From an uncultured SAR116 cluster alpha proteobacterium (GTDB taxonomy: Bacteria > Pseudomonadota > Alphaproteobacteria > Puniceispirillales > Puniceispirillaceae), in assembly GCA_902520885.1 (NCBI GenBank), contig CABYPW010000005.1, positions 103,298 through 138,117 on the forward strand: a stretch of DNA of 34,820 nt. The letters run 5' to 3'. Made by a program: the position numbers and the translations under genes. The stretch's first letter is position 1. Each line of letters opens with the position of its first letter. The notes below the pieces were generated by a model that was not told the DNA's origin, searched no databases, and saw only the letters and a program-made list of their open reading frames with translations. Shown here piece by piece: positions 25,887 through 32,570 of the stretch.

Positions 25887-27548
25887 TTATTGGATTACCC
25901 TCTTCTTTTTTTTTAATCTTATATCCTCATTTTGAAGATAAGTTAATATATTCTTCTCACCTTCTTTTATCACATATCCCTTTTTAGGTTTACCAATTTC
26001 ATTCCATATTAGTTCATCACCAACGAAAGGTGAAAGGAATTGTATCTCTAAAGAATGAGTTTGTTTATCTTTTGTTAAAACAACTATTTTTTCAACTAAC
26101 CCTTCTAAAAACTTTCGTTTTTCTAATACGTCCATTTCACTATTTCGGAGGTCTTTTATCTTATCACCAAATTGGTCAACCCATTCCACCCATTTAGTAT
26201 TCCGTTTTGATGAGTAAAGAAGTTCCGTTAGTTCTTCGTTTTCTGATAGTAATTCCAATTTTTTATTTTCAAATTGTTTTATAAGTGATTTGAAATTTTC
26301 TTTATTCTGTTTATCCAAAATATCTTCAACTACATTTGAATTTATCGTTTCATTTATATCTTTTACAGTTTGTTCATTCTTCTTAATTTTTCTTTCAATT
26401 CGTCTAATTTCAGATTGTGATTGACCATAGGATTTTACTGTTTTCATTACCTCTTTTTTAAATATTTCTTTAAACAAATTTGAGGATTCTAATGTATCAA
26501 CTACCTTCGACCATATAAATGTATCAGTATCATCGATAAAAAGACTTCTTACCCTTCCGTTATCTGTCTTACAGAGAAAATCTGTAATCCCCTCTTTTGA
26601 CCTTAAACGTTCTCCATTACCCCTACAGAAATAATGATTTTTATATTGGGATTTACTGATACGTTGACCAAATTTAGAACCACAATGACCACAAACCAAA
26701 AAGTCTCTTAGTAAAGTATCGTATTTAATGTAATTGGATTTATAGGTTGAATTAGAAACCTTTTGACGTACTTTTTTAATCAACGATAACGGTAATATTT
26801 GAGGACATTGAACTCTTACTGTTTCGTTAAGTTTTTTATCAGTATAAAAGTAATACCCCTCAAAATGAGTATTTTCTAAAATTTTACGAATAGATTGGTC
26901 AGACCAAACAATATTTCCTCTTCTACTTAAAACACCATTTTTCATTAAATACTTTTTGATTTGGTAAATGGTTTGACCATTTAAATATTCTTCATAAATT
27001 TTCTTAACCCATTTTTTTTCATAGTTGTTGGGTTTCAGTTCCCCTTTTTCAATTTCATATCCGTAGGGAGGGGGTCCACCTTTCCAACCACCATTTTTAA
27101 TTTTTGATAATTTACCCCTTCTTAGTCTTTCAGTTCTTATCGAATTATCAAATTCAGAAATACCCTCCATAATAGTAAACATTAGTTTGTCGGTAGGGTT
27201 GTCTAATTCATATTCATTACTGTCATTTACAAATAATTTTACATTATTCTTTTTAAGTTTTTGTCGAATTTGAAATGAAACAACATCATTTCTACTCAAC
27301 CTATCCATCTGATAAACCCATAAATTTTTTATATCTCCTTCATCTATTTTGATGAGAAGATTTTTTAAAATGGGTCGGTGTTCAATAGTTTCTAAATTAG
27401 ATGACTTTGATCCTTCGTTGTGTATGATTGGTTTCATACCTTTTATTTTAGAAACTTTAAGTCCTAATTCTTTTTGGTTTTCTAAACCAAAACCATCGGT
27501 TTTTTGGGTATCAGAAGAAACTCTAAGATATATGTGTAATTCGTCCAT
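25887..27548 (-). CDS. Large serine recombinase
   Basis: A complete 553-residue recombinase. The N-terminal resolvase domain (about 1-150) has YLRVSSDTQ with nucleophile Ser11, and YQMDRLSRND with the active-site arginines at 83 and 86. The recombinase domain (about 155-265) begins GGPPPYGYE and includes a helix-turn-helix. A zinc ribbon follows with Cys286, Cys289, Cys308 and Cys326. Residues 370-450 are a long charged coiled coil (IRRIERKIKKNEQTVKDINE) as in phage integrases of this class. The gene is the only one between two direct repeats. Unlike the flanking core genes it is very Lys/Asn-rich, consistent with acquisition. Confidence 0.93.
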   Translation of the reverse strand: MDELHIYLRVSSDTQKTDGFGLENQKELGLKVSKIKGMKPIIHNEGSKSSNLETIEHRPILKNLLIKIDEGDIKNLWVYQMDRLSRNDVVSFQIRQKLKKNNVKLFVNDSNEYELDNPTDKLMFTIMEGISEFDNSIRTERLRRGKLSKIKNGGWKGGPPPYGYEIEKGELKPNNYEKKWVKKIYEEYLNGQTIYQIKKYLMKNGVLSRRGNIVWSDQSIRKILENTHFEGYYFYTDKKLNETVRVQCPQILPLSLIKKVRQKVSNSTYKSNYIKYDTLLRDFLVCGHCGSKFGQRISKSQYKNHYFCRGNGERLRSKEGITDFLCKTDNGRVRSLFIDDTDTFIWSKVVDTLESSNLFKEIFKKEVMKTVKSYGQSQSEIRRIERKIKKNEQTVKDINETINSNVVEDILDKQNKENFKSLIKQFENKKLELLSENEELTELLYSSKRNTKWVEWVDQFGDKIKDLRNSEMDVLEKRKFLEGLVEKIVVLTKDKQTHSLEIQFLSPFVGDELIWNEIGKPKKGYVIKEGEKNILTYLQNEDIRLKKKKRVIQ

Positions 27549-27554
27549 AAGGTT

Positions 27555-27560
27555 ATTATA
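27555..27560 (-). promoter_or_regulatory. -10 box of the serine recombinase, leaderless layout
   Basis: A perfect TATAAT on the minus strand ends six bases before the recombinase ATG (27546-27548). Transcription would begin at or next to the A of the start codon, giving a leaderless mRNA. No Shine-Dalgarno sequence is present. The -35 position reads TTTCCG, a weak match. Confidence 0.5.
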
Positions 27561-27585
27561 TACTATTTTTCAAATTTCGGAAACC

Positions 27586-27608
27586 TAACCGAATAGATTT
27601 AGAATTAC
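27586..27608. repeat. Right direct repeat, candidate attR
   Basis: TAACCGAATAGA then T then TTAGAATTAC. It is the partner of the 25837-25859 copy, in the same orientation, and lies 38 bases upstream of the recombinase start codon. Confidence 0.65.
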
Positions 27609-27738
27609 TTAAATAACCGTTTTAAGGATCCCTCACCTTCCTCTAACAAATTTTAAGTGGTATTATACTAAAATGTCGTTAGACGTACTCTACGGATCTT
27701 AAAATGAAACTAATTACCTATTTTTGACCATTAGTATT

Positions 27739-28437
27739 ATGACCCAACCAATATCCATCTCAATGACCTATAAAAAACAACATATTCGTTTATGGTTTGA
27801 GTGTTTACAGATTTGTCATTCTCAAAATGAATATTTAGATAATTTAAAAAAATCTAAAGATTTTTATGATGAATGGGGTGACGTAACCAATATTCGTTTT
27901 GATAATTGGTGGAAAGAGAAAAGATATATTTTTGATGATGTTTATGTAAGGGAAGTAAATAGGGTTTCTCAATCACCAAATACTATTACATTATCAATAC
28001 CTCTTAATGAGAAGATTTCAGTAATTACAACTGAAGTAAAAAAGATTGTTGAAAAGAAACAAACTGAAAAATTAATTGAAATGGGTAAAGACCCCCAACA
28101 ATCTAAATCTAAGGATTTAGGGATTGGGAAATATAGTTTTTCTCAAAAGGAAATTAAGGGTCTTTTTCATTATATTAATTTAGAGGTGTATAAGATTTAC
28201 CTCCGTCTAAACAAACCACCTATCAATCGAAATTTCATCATTGAAATCAGAAAGAGTTTTGACAATCGTCAAAGGTCACAACTTAAAAGGTCTATGATGA
28301 ATTTACCTCAATTAGATGAGTTTGAAACGAAGTACAAAACGAATGTTGATTTAGATGATGTCATTCGTTCTGTACGGAGAAGTATTAAAAGTGTTGAAAA
28401 AACTCTTATGAATGTCAGTAAGGGGAAATTTCCTTAA
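27739..28437 (+). CDS. Hypothetical protein with WFECLQIC and FDNWWKEK motifs, 232 aa
   Basis: No firm family. The N-terminal part contains RLWFECLQICHSQNEY and a DEWGDV block followed by FDNWWKEKRYIF, a layout I associate with unknown proteins on mobile elements. The central region is Lys-rich, and the C-terminal 100 residues are predicted mostly helical. There is no signal peptide. The ATG at 27739 is used; TTG at 27724 is the alternative, and neither has a clear ribosome-binding site. It is convergent with the minus-strand operon ending at 28415, overlapping it by 23 bases. It is one of the few plus-strand genes in the accessory region. Confidence 0.65.
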   Translation: MTQPISISMTYKKQHIRLWFECLQICHSQNEYLDNLKKSKDFYDEWGDVTNIRFDNWWKEKRYIFDDVYVREVNRVSQSPNTITLSIPLNEKISVITTEVKKIVEKKQTEKLIEMGKDPQQSKSKDLGIGKYSFSQKEIKGLFHYINLEVYKIYLRLNKPPINRNFIIEIRKSFDNRQRSQLKRSMMNLPQLDEFETKYKTNVDLDDVIRSVRRSIKSVEKTLMNVSKGKFP

Positions 28438-28675
28438 AATTATTCATCAATCCGTTCTCTAAATGTTTGTCAACTATTGAACATACGGAACGAACATAAT
28501 CTTTATAAGTGTTAACATCGTCACTACATTGAACTTCTATTAAATCAATTTCATCAATTCCTTCGTTTTTCAGTTTTTTATAATATTTTTGAAGGTCAGA
28601 TTGTTCTTTTTCAATTCCCTCAAAACATTTTTTAAGATCTTCATAAAGACTGACACATTCTATCGGAAGTACCAT
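28415..28675 (-). CDS. Hypothetical helical protein, 86 aa
   Basis: A small, acidic, probably alpha-helical protein (SLYEDLKKCFEGIEKEQSDL) with three cysteines and no membrane segment. Its ATG shares one base with the stop of the 58-codon gene upstream (TAATG), and AGGAGG lies just before it. It is the last gene of a four-gene operon that starts at 29860. No family recognised. Confidence 0.6.
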   Translation of the reverse strand: MVLPIECVSLYEDLKKCFEGIEKEQSDLQKYYKKLKNEGIDEIDLIEVQCSDDVNTYKDYVRSVCSIVDKHLENGLMNNFKEISPY

Positions 28676-28851
28676 TACTGTAACCTCCTACCTTCAAAAT
28701 AATCCTCAATTAGGGATTCTGTTATTTCTTTTTTACAACAATCACAAATGTCTTCATCTGTTTTGATAAGTTTAATCTCTTCAATCATTTTAAAAAGATC
28801 GTTATCATCGATATGTTCAACAAAAGGAGGAATAGGTTTATTCAGTTTCAT
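28675..28851 (-). CDS. Small hypothetical protein, 58 aa, with a CDCC motif
   Basis: A short frame, MKLNKPIPPFVEHIDDNDLF onward, containing DICDCCKKEIT near residue 38; the clustered cysteines might bind a metal. Its ATG overlaps the upstream stop as ATGA, with GGAGTG before it, and its TAA overlaps the next ATG as TAATG. Tight coupling on both sides and an acceptable ribosome-binding site support a real gene. Function unknown. Confidence 0.6.
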   Translation of the reverse strand: MKLNKPIPPFVEHIDDNDLFKMIEEIKLIKTDEDICDCCKKEITESLIEDYFEGRRLQ

Positions 28852-29684
28852 TGTAACACTCCTTCCATTCCAACTTTAACGGACTGACTATTGTCTCCGA
28901 TATTTTCCTCAACTGATTTTTTACTGTAATTGTTTTTAAAAAGTAGTGAGAGATCTGTCTTTTTCTTTATGGATTTGTATCCGTAATCCTCATCAACCAA
29001 TTTTTTAACGTATACTTTATCCATTAACTTTTTAAGATGAAGAAGTTCTTCTGAGGATAAATCTAACTGTCTAATATAATTCAACATTAGTTTAACTCTA
29101 TCGGATTTTTCACCTAAAAATAGTACATTTGGTGTGTGGGTTTTAGGTTGTCTGTCGTTACCTAATTCACAATTCTCAACAGTTTTAAATTCCCCATTTT
29201 CAAAATATCCATAAAGGGTATTTCTCTCCCATCTTTTAAGTTTGAATTGGTCAGTAGGAAAAATTTCAACATATTTTTTGGTTCGTTCATTTCCCCAAAC
29301 CTCACAACTATTACAAAGTACTGTGTAGTGGTCAGTATTCGATGTGTAGTCTACGATATACCTCTGTAGGTCATAGGATCCACTATCACCGTATGAGTGG
29401 TCATATTCAAAGGATTTATCCGAATCAAATAACTCAAAAATGGTTACTAAACCAAAACCACTTAGAACTAAATCGATATAATCTTCAAATTGTTTTTCAT
29501 CTCCCTTATAAAATTTGAAATCGATTGTATTCCCATTAATCTCAAAAGTTTGAGTAACTAAAGATGATTTTATTTGATATTTTGTGTATCCCTCAGTAGG
29601 AAATTTTTTCCACTTTTTATGTGGATATCTAAAGAGTGAAATTGGTCTAATTTTACTATTAAAGGTTTTATAATGGGTAGTCAT
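28848..29684 (-). CDS. Hypothetical protein, 278 aa
   Basis: The largest product of this operon, with no recognised family. It is soluble and rich in aromatic and charged residues. Visible features are a TVLCNSCEVWGNERTKKY segment near residue 125, a glycine/serine/Asp stretch (YDHSYGDSGSYDLQRY), and a helical LRQLDLSSEELLHLKKL-like region near residue 210. The start at 29684 is chosen over 29696 because GGAG lies six to nine bases upstream. The gene begins 2 bases after the stop of the 57-codon gene and ends in ATGA with the next. Confidence 0.65.
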   Translation of the reverse strand: MTTHYKTFNSKIRPISLFRYPHKKWKKFPTEGYTKYQIKSSLVTQTFEINGNTIDFKFYKGDEKQFEDYIDLVLSGFGLVTIFELFDSDKSFEYDHSYGDSGSYDLQRYIVDYTSNTDHYTVLCNSCEVWGNERTKKYVEIFPTDQFKLKRWERNTLYGYFENGEFKTVENCELGNDRQPKTHTPNVLFLGEKSDRVKLMLNYIRQLDLSSEELLHLKKLMDKVYVKKLVDEDYGYKSIKKKTDLSLLFKNNYSKKSVEENIGDNSQSVKVGMEGVLQ

Positions 29685-29686
29685 CT

Positions 29687-29860
29687 TTATCTCCATTTAT
29701 TGATGATGTTTATTTCGGATTGAGTAAATTGAGAATGTAATCTGAGATGACGTTCTAATTTTTCAGATGGTGTTTCCGAATTAATTATGTTGGATACTTT
29801 ACCAATCAACGAATTTTCGTATTGGTTTATTTGAGGTTTTTGTTTTTTGGAAAGGTACAT
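29687..29860 (-). CDS. Small basic hypothetical protein, 57 aa, first gene of the copy-1 operon
   Basis: A short frame starting MYLSKKQKPQINQYENSLIG and ending INKWR. A strong GGAGT sits six bases before the ATG. It is the first gene behind leader copy 1. The sequence is basic and probably helical; a DNA-binding role is possible but unproven. A two-base gap separates it from the 278-aa gene. Confidence 0.6.
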   Translation of the reverse strand: MYLSKKQKPQINQYENSLIGKVSNIINSETPSEKLERHLRLHSQFTQSEINIINKWR

Positions 29861-29952
29861 TTTTTACTCCATTAAGTTAATTTTCCATTTTACAATTATC
29901 TCAAATTTTGAGGTCTAAACTTAGGACAGTAGACAGAGTGGAGTAATGTCCC
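29861..29952 (-). repeat. Leader repeat copy 1: promoter plus 28-bp core-site-like element
   Basis: Reading on the plus strand, the block ends in a 35-base element (29918-29952): AACTTA, then arm GGACAGTAGAC (29924-29934), centre AGAGTG, and arm GAGTAATGTCC (29941-29951). GGACA and TGTCC are inverted. On the minus strand, TAAGTT (29918-29923) lies 17 bp from GATAAT (29895-29900), a candidate promoter for the 29860 operon. A 28-base stretch at 29883-29910 is identical to one in copy 2. The integrase gene is divergent on the other side. Confidence 0.8.
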
Positions 29953-29990
29953 TGGATACCGTAAGTGTCTGAAATATCTGACTTTTTTGA

Positions 29991-30018
29991 TTTACTTTGT
30001 TTTTTATTATGATATAAT
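29991..30018 (+). promoter_or_regulatory. Promoter of the tyrosine recombinase gene
   Basis: TTTACT at 29991-29996 and a perfect TATAAT at 30013-30018 are 16 bp apart. Two more TATAAT hexamers lie at 30026-30031 and 30034-30039, so the exact start is uncertain. GGAG at 30046-30049 is seven bases before the ATG. Confidence 0.6.
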
Positions 30019-30056
30019 GAGGTACTATAATTTTATAATCAGTTTGGAGTGAAATT

Positions 30057-30659
30057 ATGGGAATTGGTAAACAATCAAAGGTATTAAATAAGTCTCAAAT
30101 CGAAATGGTTTCTCAGTATCTCCGTTCAAAAAGGAACGGATTAAGAAATGAAACTATCTTCCTTCTTTCCGTTAAAAGTGGATTACGTTCAAAAGAGATT
30201 TCACAACTTCAATGGAAGTATGTTTTGAAATCTGATGGTGAAACGATTGATGATTACATCAACCTACCAAACTCATCATCAAAGGGTAAAAGTGGTAGAA
30301 TTATTCCCCTACATAAATCAATCAGAGAAAACCTTCAGTTACTTTTGATTGAACATAAAAAGTATCGTTCTTTCGATTTGAACTCTTCCTTTATTGTAAG
30401 AACTGAAAGGTCTCCATTTACCTCATCACAATCGGTCGTAAATATGTTTCAAAGTTGGTATCGAAAATTAGGTTTATTAGGTTGTTCATCTCACAGTGGT
30501 AGAAGAACCTTTATTACCGAAACGTCTAAGAAGATATCCTTAGTAGGTGGTTCTCTCAGAGATATACAGATGATGGTAGGTCACTCATCACTACAAACTA
30601 CTCAAAGATATATTGAAAGTGATAGTGAAAGTCAGAGGAAGGTGGTGGAACTTATTTAA
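30057..30659 (+). CDS. Short tyrosine recombinase/integrase, 200 aa
   Basis: A catalytic-domain-only tyrosine recombinase. All expected residues are visible: Arg44 in SGLRSKEIS, a hairpin Lys in SSSKGKSGRIIPLH, His146 and Arg149 in HSGRRTF, His176 in VGHSSLQTT, and nucleophile Tyr185 in QRYIE. There is no N-terminal SAM-like core-binding domain, so its size is like FimB/FimE rather than phage or integron integrases (300 or more residues). It is divergent from leader copy 1, whose 28-bp core-site-like element lies about 105 bases upstream. A decayed copy of its 3' end lies beside leader copy 4. It probably acts on sites in this region; that is inference. Confidence 0.93.
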   Translation: MGIGKQSKVLNKSQIEMVSQYLRSKRNGLRNETIFLLSVKSGLRSKEISQLQWKYVLKSDGETIDDYINLPNSSSKGKSGRIIPLHKSIRENLQLLLIEHKKYRSFDLNSSFIVRTERSPFTSSQSVVNMFQSWYRKLGLLGCSSHSGRRTFITETSKKISLVGGSLRDIQMMVGHSSLQTTQRYIESDSESQRKVVELI

Positions 30660-30711
30660 GGGTAAGTCCTATACAAAAAACCCCTTAAAGATGTTCACTA
30701 AGTTCCACCAC
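30642..30711. repeat. Nested hairpin at the 3' end of the tyrosine recombinase gene
   Basis: A perfect 13-bp inverted repeat, GTGGTGGAACTTA (30642-30654) and its complement (30699-30711), encloses a second 7-bp one, TTAAGGG (30656-30662) with CCCTTAA (30682-30688). The left arm is inside the last codons of the recombinase. There is no T tract on either strand. It may stabilise or terminate the mRNAs of the convergent genes, or be a folded recombination site. Confidence 0.7.
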
Positions 30712-30751
30712 AACTTTCGTATGAGATGGGAAATTCTCCGAAAGTTAATTC

Positions 30752-31165
30752 TTATATTTCGATAGGGGTAAATTTACTCCTATCGATACAACTCATAAAA
30801 TCATCAGATAATTTTTCGATTATAGGGTCGATATAATCGTAGATAAAAGATGGAGAGAGTTTGTATTTAGATTTACGATTATTATTTTCTAATAATTCTA
30901 ATTCACAACCACTAATCTTCACTAAATCTTCGTTATGTTTCCGTAAAAAGTTACTTAACTTTTTTTCATCACAAACACTAAAAATCTTTTTCCAATTATT
31001 AGTGATAGTCTCCATTGAAATAGATGGTGAATGAAATTCTACGTCCACCTTCTCCCTCCAATCTTCAAAGAGGTCAGTACCTAATACATCGATATAAGAA
31101 CCGAAAGATGGTGAAAAAGGGAAATCGTCAATAGATAGGTTTATCGTTAAATTATTTGTAAACAT
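30752..31165 (-). CDS. Hypothetical protein, 137 aa
   Basis: An acidic soluble protein starting MFTNNLTINLSIDDFPFSPS; no family recognised. It holds an NNWKKIFSVCDEKKLSNFL helical segment and a C-terminal SDDFMSCIDRSKF. The ATG at 31165 follows GGGGAG by about 11 bases and is one base after the upstream stop; the earlier in-frame GTG at 31183 has no ribosome-binding site. It is co-transcribed with the 106-aa gene from leader copy 2 and is convergent with the tyrosine recombinase. Confidence 0.6.
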   Translation of the reverse strand: MFTNNLTINLSIDDFPFSPSFGSYIDVLGTDLFEDWREKVDVEFHSPSISMETITNNWKKIFSVCDEKKLSNFLRKHNEDLVKISGCELELLENNNRKSKYKLSPSFIYDYIDPIIEKLSDDFMSCIDRSKFTPIEI

Positions 31166-31166
31166 T

Positions 31167-31487
31167 TTAAAGATACTCCCCACTTAATAAAGTATCTAAC
31201 TCACTTTCCCAACTTCCTTCGAAACCAAAATACTTTAAAAGGACTACTAACTTATCGTAATACCTATCGTATTCAACGTCCCTTTCTTCGAAGGATTTTG
31301 TTTTTTGAACGACAGAATTATACTGACTAAAAAAATAATTTAGACATCGGATTAATTCGTTTTTTTGGTCAGTTGATATTTTATAATCTAACCAAACATT
31401 TAATTCGTTGTAATCATTATCAATATGTGATTCACACCCAAAGGTACTGAAAATCTCTTTTTTTATTTCTTTTAAATTGGTAAACAT
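31167..31487 (-). CDS. Hypothetical protein, 106 aa, first gene behind leader copy 2
   Basis: A small acidic protein beginning MFTNLKEIKKEIFSTFGCES and rich in Tyr, Asp and Glu; predicted helical, no membrane segment. TGGAGT lies about six bases upstream of the ATG, as in the leader of copy 1. It ends one base before the next gene, so the two probably act together. No family recognised. Confidence 0.65.
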   Translation of the reverse strand: MFTNLKEIKKEIFSTFGCESHIDNDYNELNVWLDYKISTDQKNELIRCLNYFFSQYNSVVQKTKSFEERDVEYDRYYDKLVVLLKYFGFEGSWESELDTLLSGEYL

Positions 31488-31609
31488 TTGTTACTCCATA
31501 AAGTTAATTTTAAGTTAATTTTTGGAAAATTTATCAATCTTCCATTTTACAATTATCTCAAATTTTGGAGTTAAAACTTAGGACAGTAGACCGATCGGAG
31601 TTATGTCCG
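31488..31609 (-). repeat. Leader repeat copy 2
   Basis: Same layout as copy 1 with about 30 extra AT-rich bases between the -10-like GATAAT (31552-31557 on the minus strand) and the gene. The 35-base element is at 31575-31609: arm GGACAGTAGAC (31581-31591), centre CGATCG, and arm GAGTTATGTCC (31598-31608). TAAGTT is again 17 bp from the -10-like box. The outer end lies 14 bases from the stop codon of the 161-aa gene. Confidence 0.8.
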
Positions 31610-31623
31610 AATAATTGAGTTTT

Positions 31624-32109
31624 CTAAGACACAAACTGTAATAGATTACCTTCAATATTTTCATTTTTATCAAAGTAACCGATTGGGTAACTATCAAAAA
31701 TGATATTAAAAATACCTCTAATATTTTCTTTAATTGAAAATCGATTATTAAACTTTTTAGAAAGTGAAATATCATTTTTTAAAAACGGAATAACTACTTC
31801 TAATAAATGATGATCTCTTTTTACATTTTTTAAATGACTTAATTTAGTTTCTAAATCATTTGGAATTTGTCGATTTAAAAAAGTCTTATTTACTTTAATA
31901 TTGATAATATTATCTAAACACAAATCAAAATATCTTACTTTTTTTGGGTATGTAGTATATCTAAAACCATCTGAATATGGATTAGATGGGGGTCTTACAT
32001 AAGTATTAAAACCAACTCTATCATATTCATACTTTAAATATCTTTTTAAGTATTTTTCCTCATAATGACTTTCCATATACTTAAAATATTCACCTTTACT
32101 CATTAACAT
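31624..32109 (-). CDS. Hypothetical protein, 161 aa
   Basis: A basic, Tyr-rich protein (MLMSKGEYFKYMESHYEEKY and LKRYLKYEYDRVGF) with an Asn/Lys-rich middle; no family recognised. GGGAGG lies six bases before the ATG at 32109. It overlaps the end of the 135-aa gene by 14 bases and is the last gene of the block whose first gene starts at 32910. Its stop is immediately followed by leader copy 2. Confidence 0.6.
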   Translation of the reverse strand: MLMSKGEYFKYMESHYEEKYLKRYLKYEYDRVGFNTYVRPPSNPYSDGFRYTTYPKKVRYFDLCLDNIINIKVNKTFLNRQIPNDLETKLSHLKNVKRDHHLLEVVIPFLKNDISLSKKFNNRFSIKENIRGIFNIIFDSYPIGYFDKNENIEGNLLQFVS

Positions 32110-32503
32110 TCTTAACCTCCCTATTAGGAGTTATGTCAATTTCACCAAACCTTTTTGAATATTCATTTCCTCCATAAAGTGGGTGTAAAAAAGGTTTTAT
32201 CTTTTTGAACCATTTATTAAATTGTTCATCATTACCCATAAGAATATTATCAAAATCATCAACAGTTAAAGTCTGTATCGTTGTATCTACATAATATTCA
32301 ATTAGTTTTTCATATGGGGAATAATCTTCCATACAATTTGTAAAGTAGTAATACCAATAATGAGTTAAAGGACTATTACTATCCCAATAGATAATGTCTT
32401 TTCTTACATTTTCTGAAAGAGTGGTTATTTTACAACTTTTAAAAGGTTGTTCTTCTTCATTTGAACGGAGTATCTCTCCAAATTTTTTGAGGGGATTACT
32501 CAT
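32096..32503 (-). CDS. Hypothetical protein, 135 aa
   Basis: An acidic, aromatic-rich soluble protein starting MSNPLKKFGEILRSNEEEQP, with THYWYYYFTNCMEDYSPYEK near residue 50 and LHPLYGGNEYSKRFGEID near the end. The frame is open to 32539, but the ATG at 32503 follows GGAG by nine bases and overlaps the stop of the 24-codon frame. No family recognised. It is coupled to the next gene by a 14-base overlap. Confidence 0.6.
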   Translation of the reverse strand: MSNPLKKFGEILRSNEEEQPFKSCKITTLSENVRKDIIYWDSNSPLTHYWYYYFTNCMEDYSPYEKLIEYYVDTTIQTLTVDDFDNILMGNDEQFNKWFKKIKPFLHPLYGGNEYSKRFGEIDITPNREVKNVNE

Positions 32504-32570
32504 CTGTCCAATCTCCACCAAAGTTAGTCTTACCAACAATTTGTTGTATTTTTGGTGTATTATCTGACAT
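32496..32570 (-). CDS. Possible 24-residue peptide between two operon genes
   Basis: A 24-codon frame starting MSDNTPKIQQIVGK and ending WTDE. GGAG is eight bases before its ATG. It overlaps the end of the 116-aa gene by 11 bases, and its stop overlaps the start of the 135-aa gene by 8. It could be a real micro-protein or a frame that merely couples translation of its neighbours. Confidence 0.4.
   Translation of the reverse strand: MSDNTPKIQQIVGKTNFGGDWTDE

Larger units (their letters stand above)
25837..27608 (-). mobile_element. Minimal serine-recombinase mobile unit bounded by direct repeats
   Basis: A 1.77-kb segment holding one gene, the large serine recombinase, between 23-nt direct repeats at 25837-25859 and 27586-27608 that differ at one base. 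Large serine recombinases normally integrate and excise DNA between attP and attB, leaving short shared cores at each end, so the repeats are candidate attL and attR. The left copy truncates a helix-turn-helix gene. No cargo gene is visible. Mobility is inferred, not shown. Confidence 0.6.

Noticed and set aside
29861-29952. Self-masking ribosome-binding site in leader copy 1: TTACTCCA in the element is an exact complement of TGGAGTAA before the first gene.
   Set aside because: Only copy 1 has the 8-base match. Copy 2 keeps five bases and copies 3 and 4 do not pair, and the element should lie upstream of the transcription start. Probably coincidence.
31578-31775. Hydrophobic minus-strand frame overlapping leader copy 2.
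   Set aside because: It is an alternate frame of the 161-aa gene running into the leader repeat, with no ribosome-binding site.
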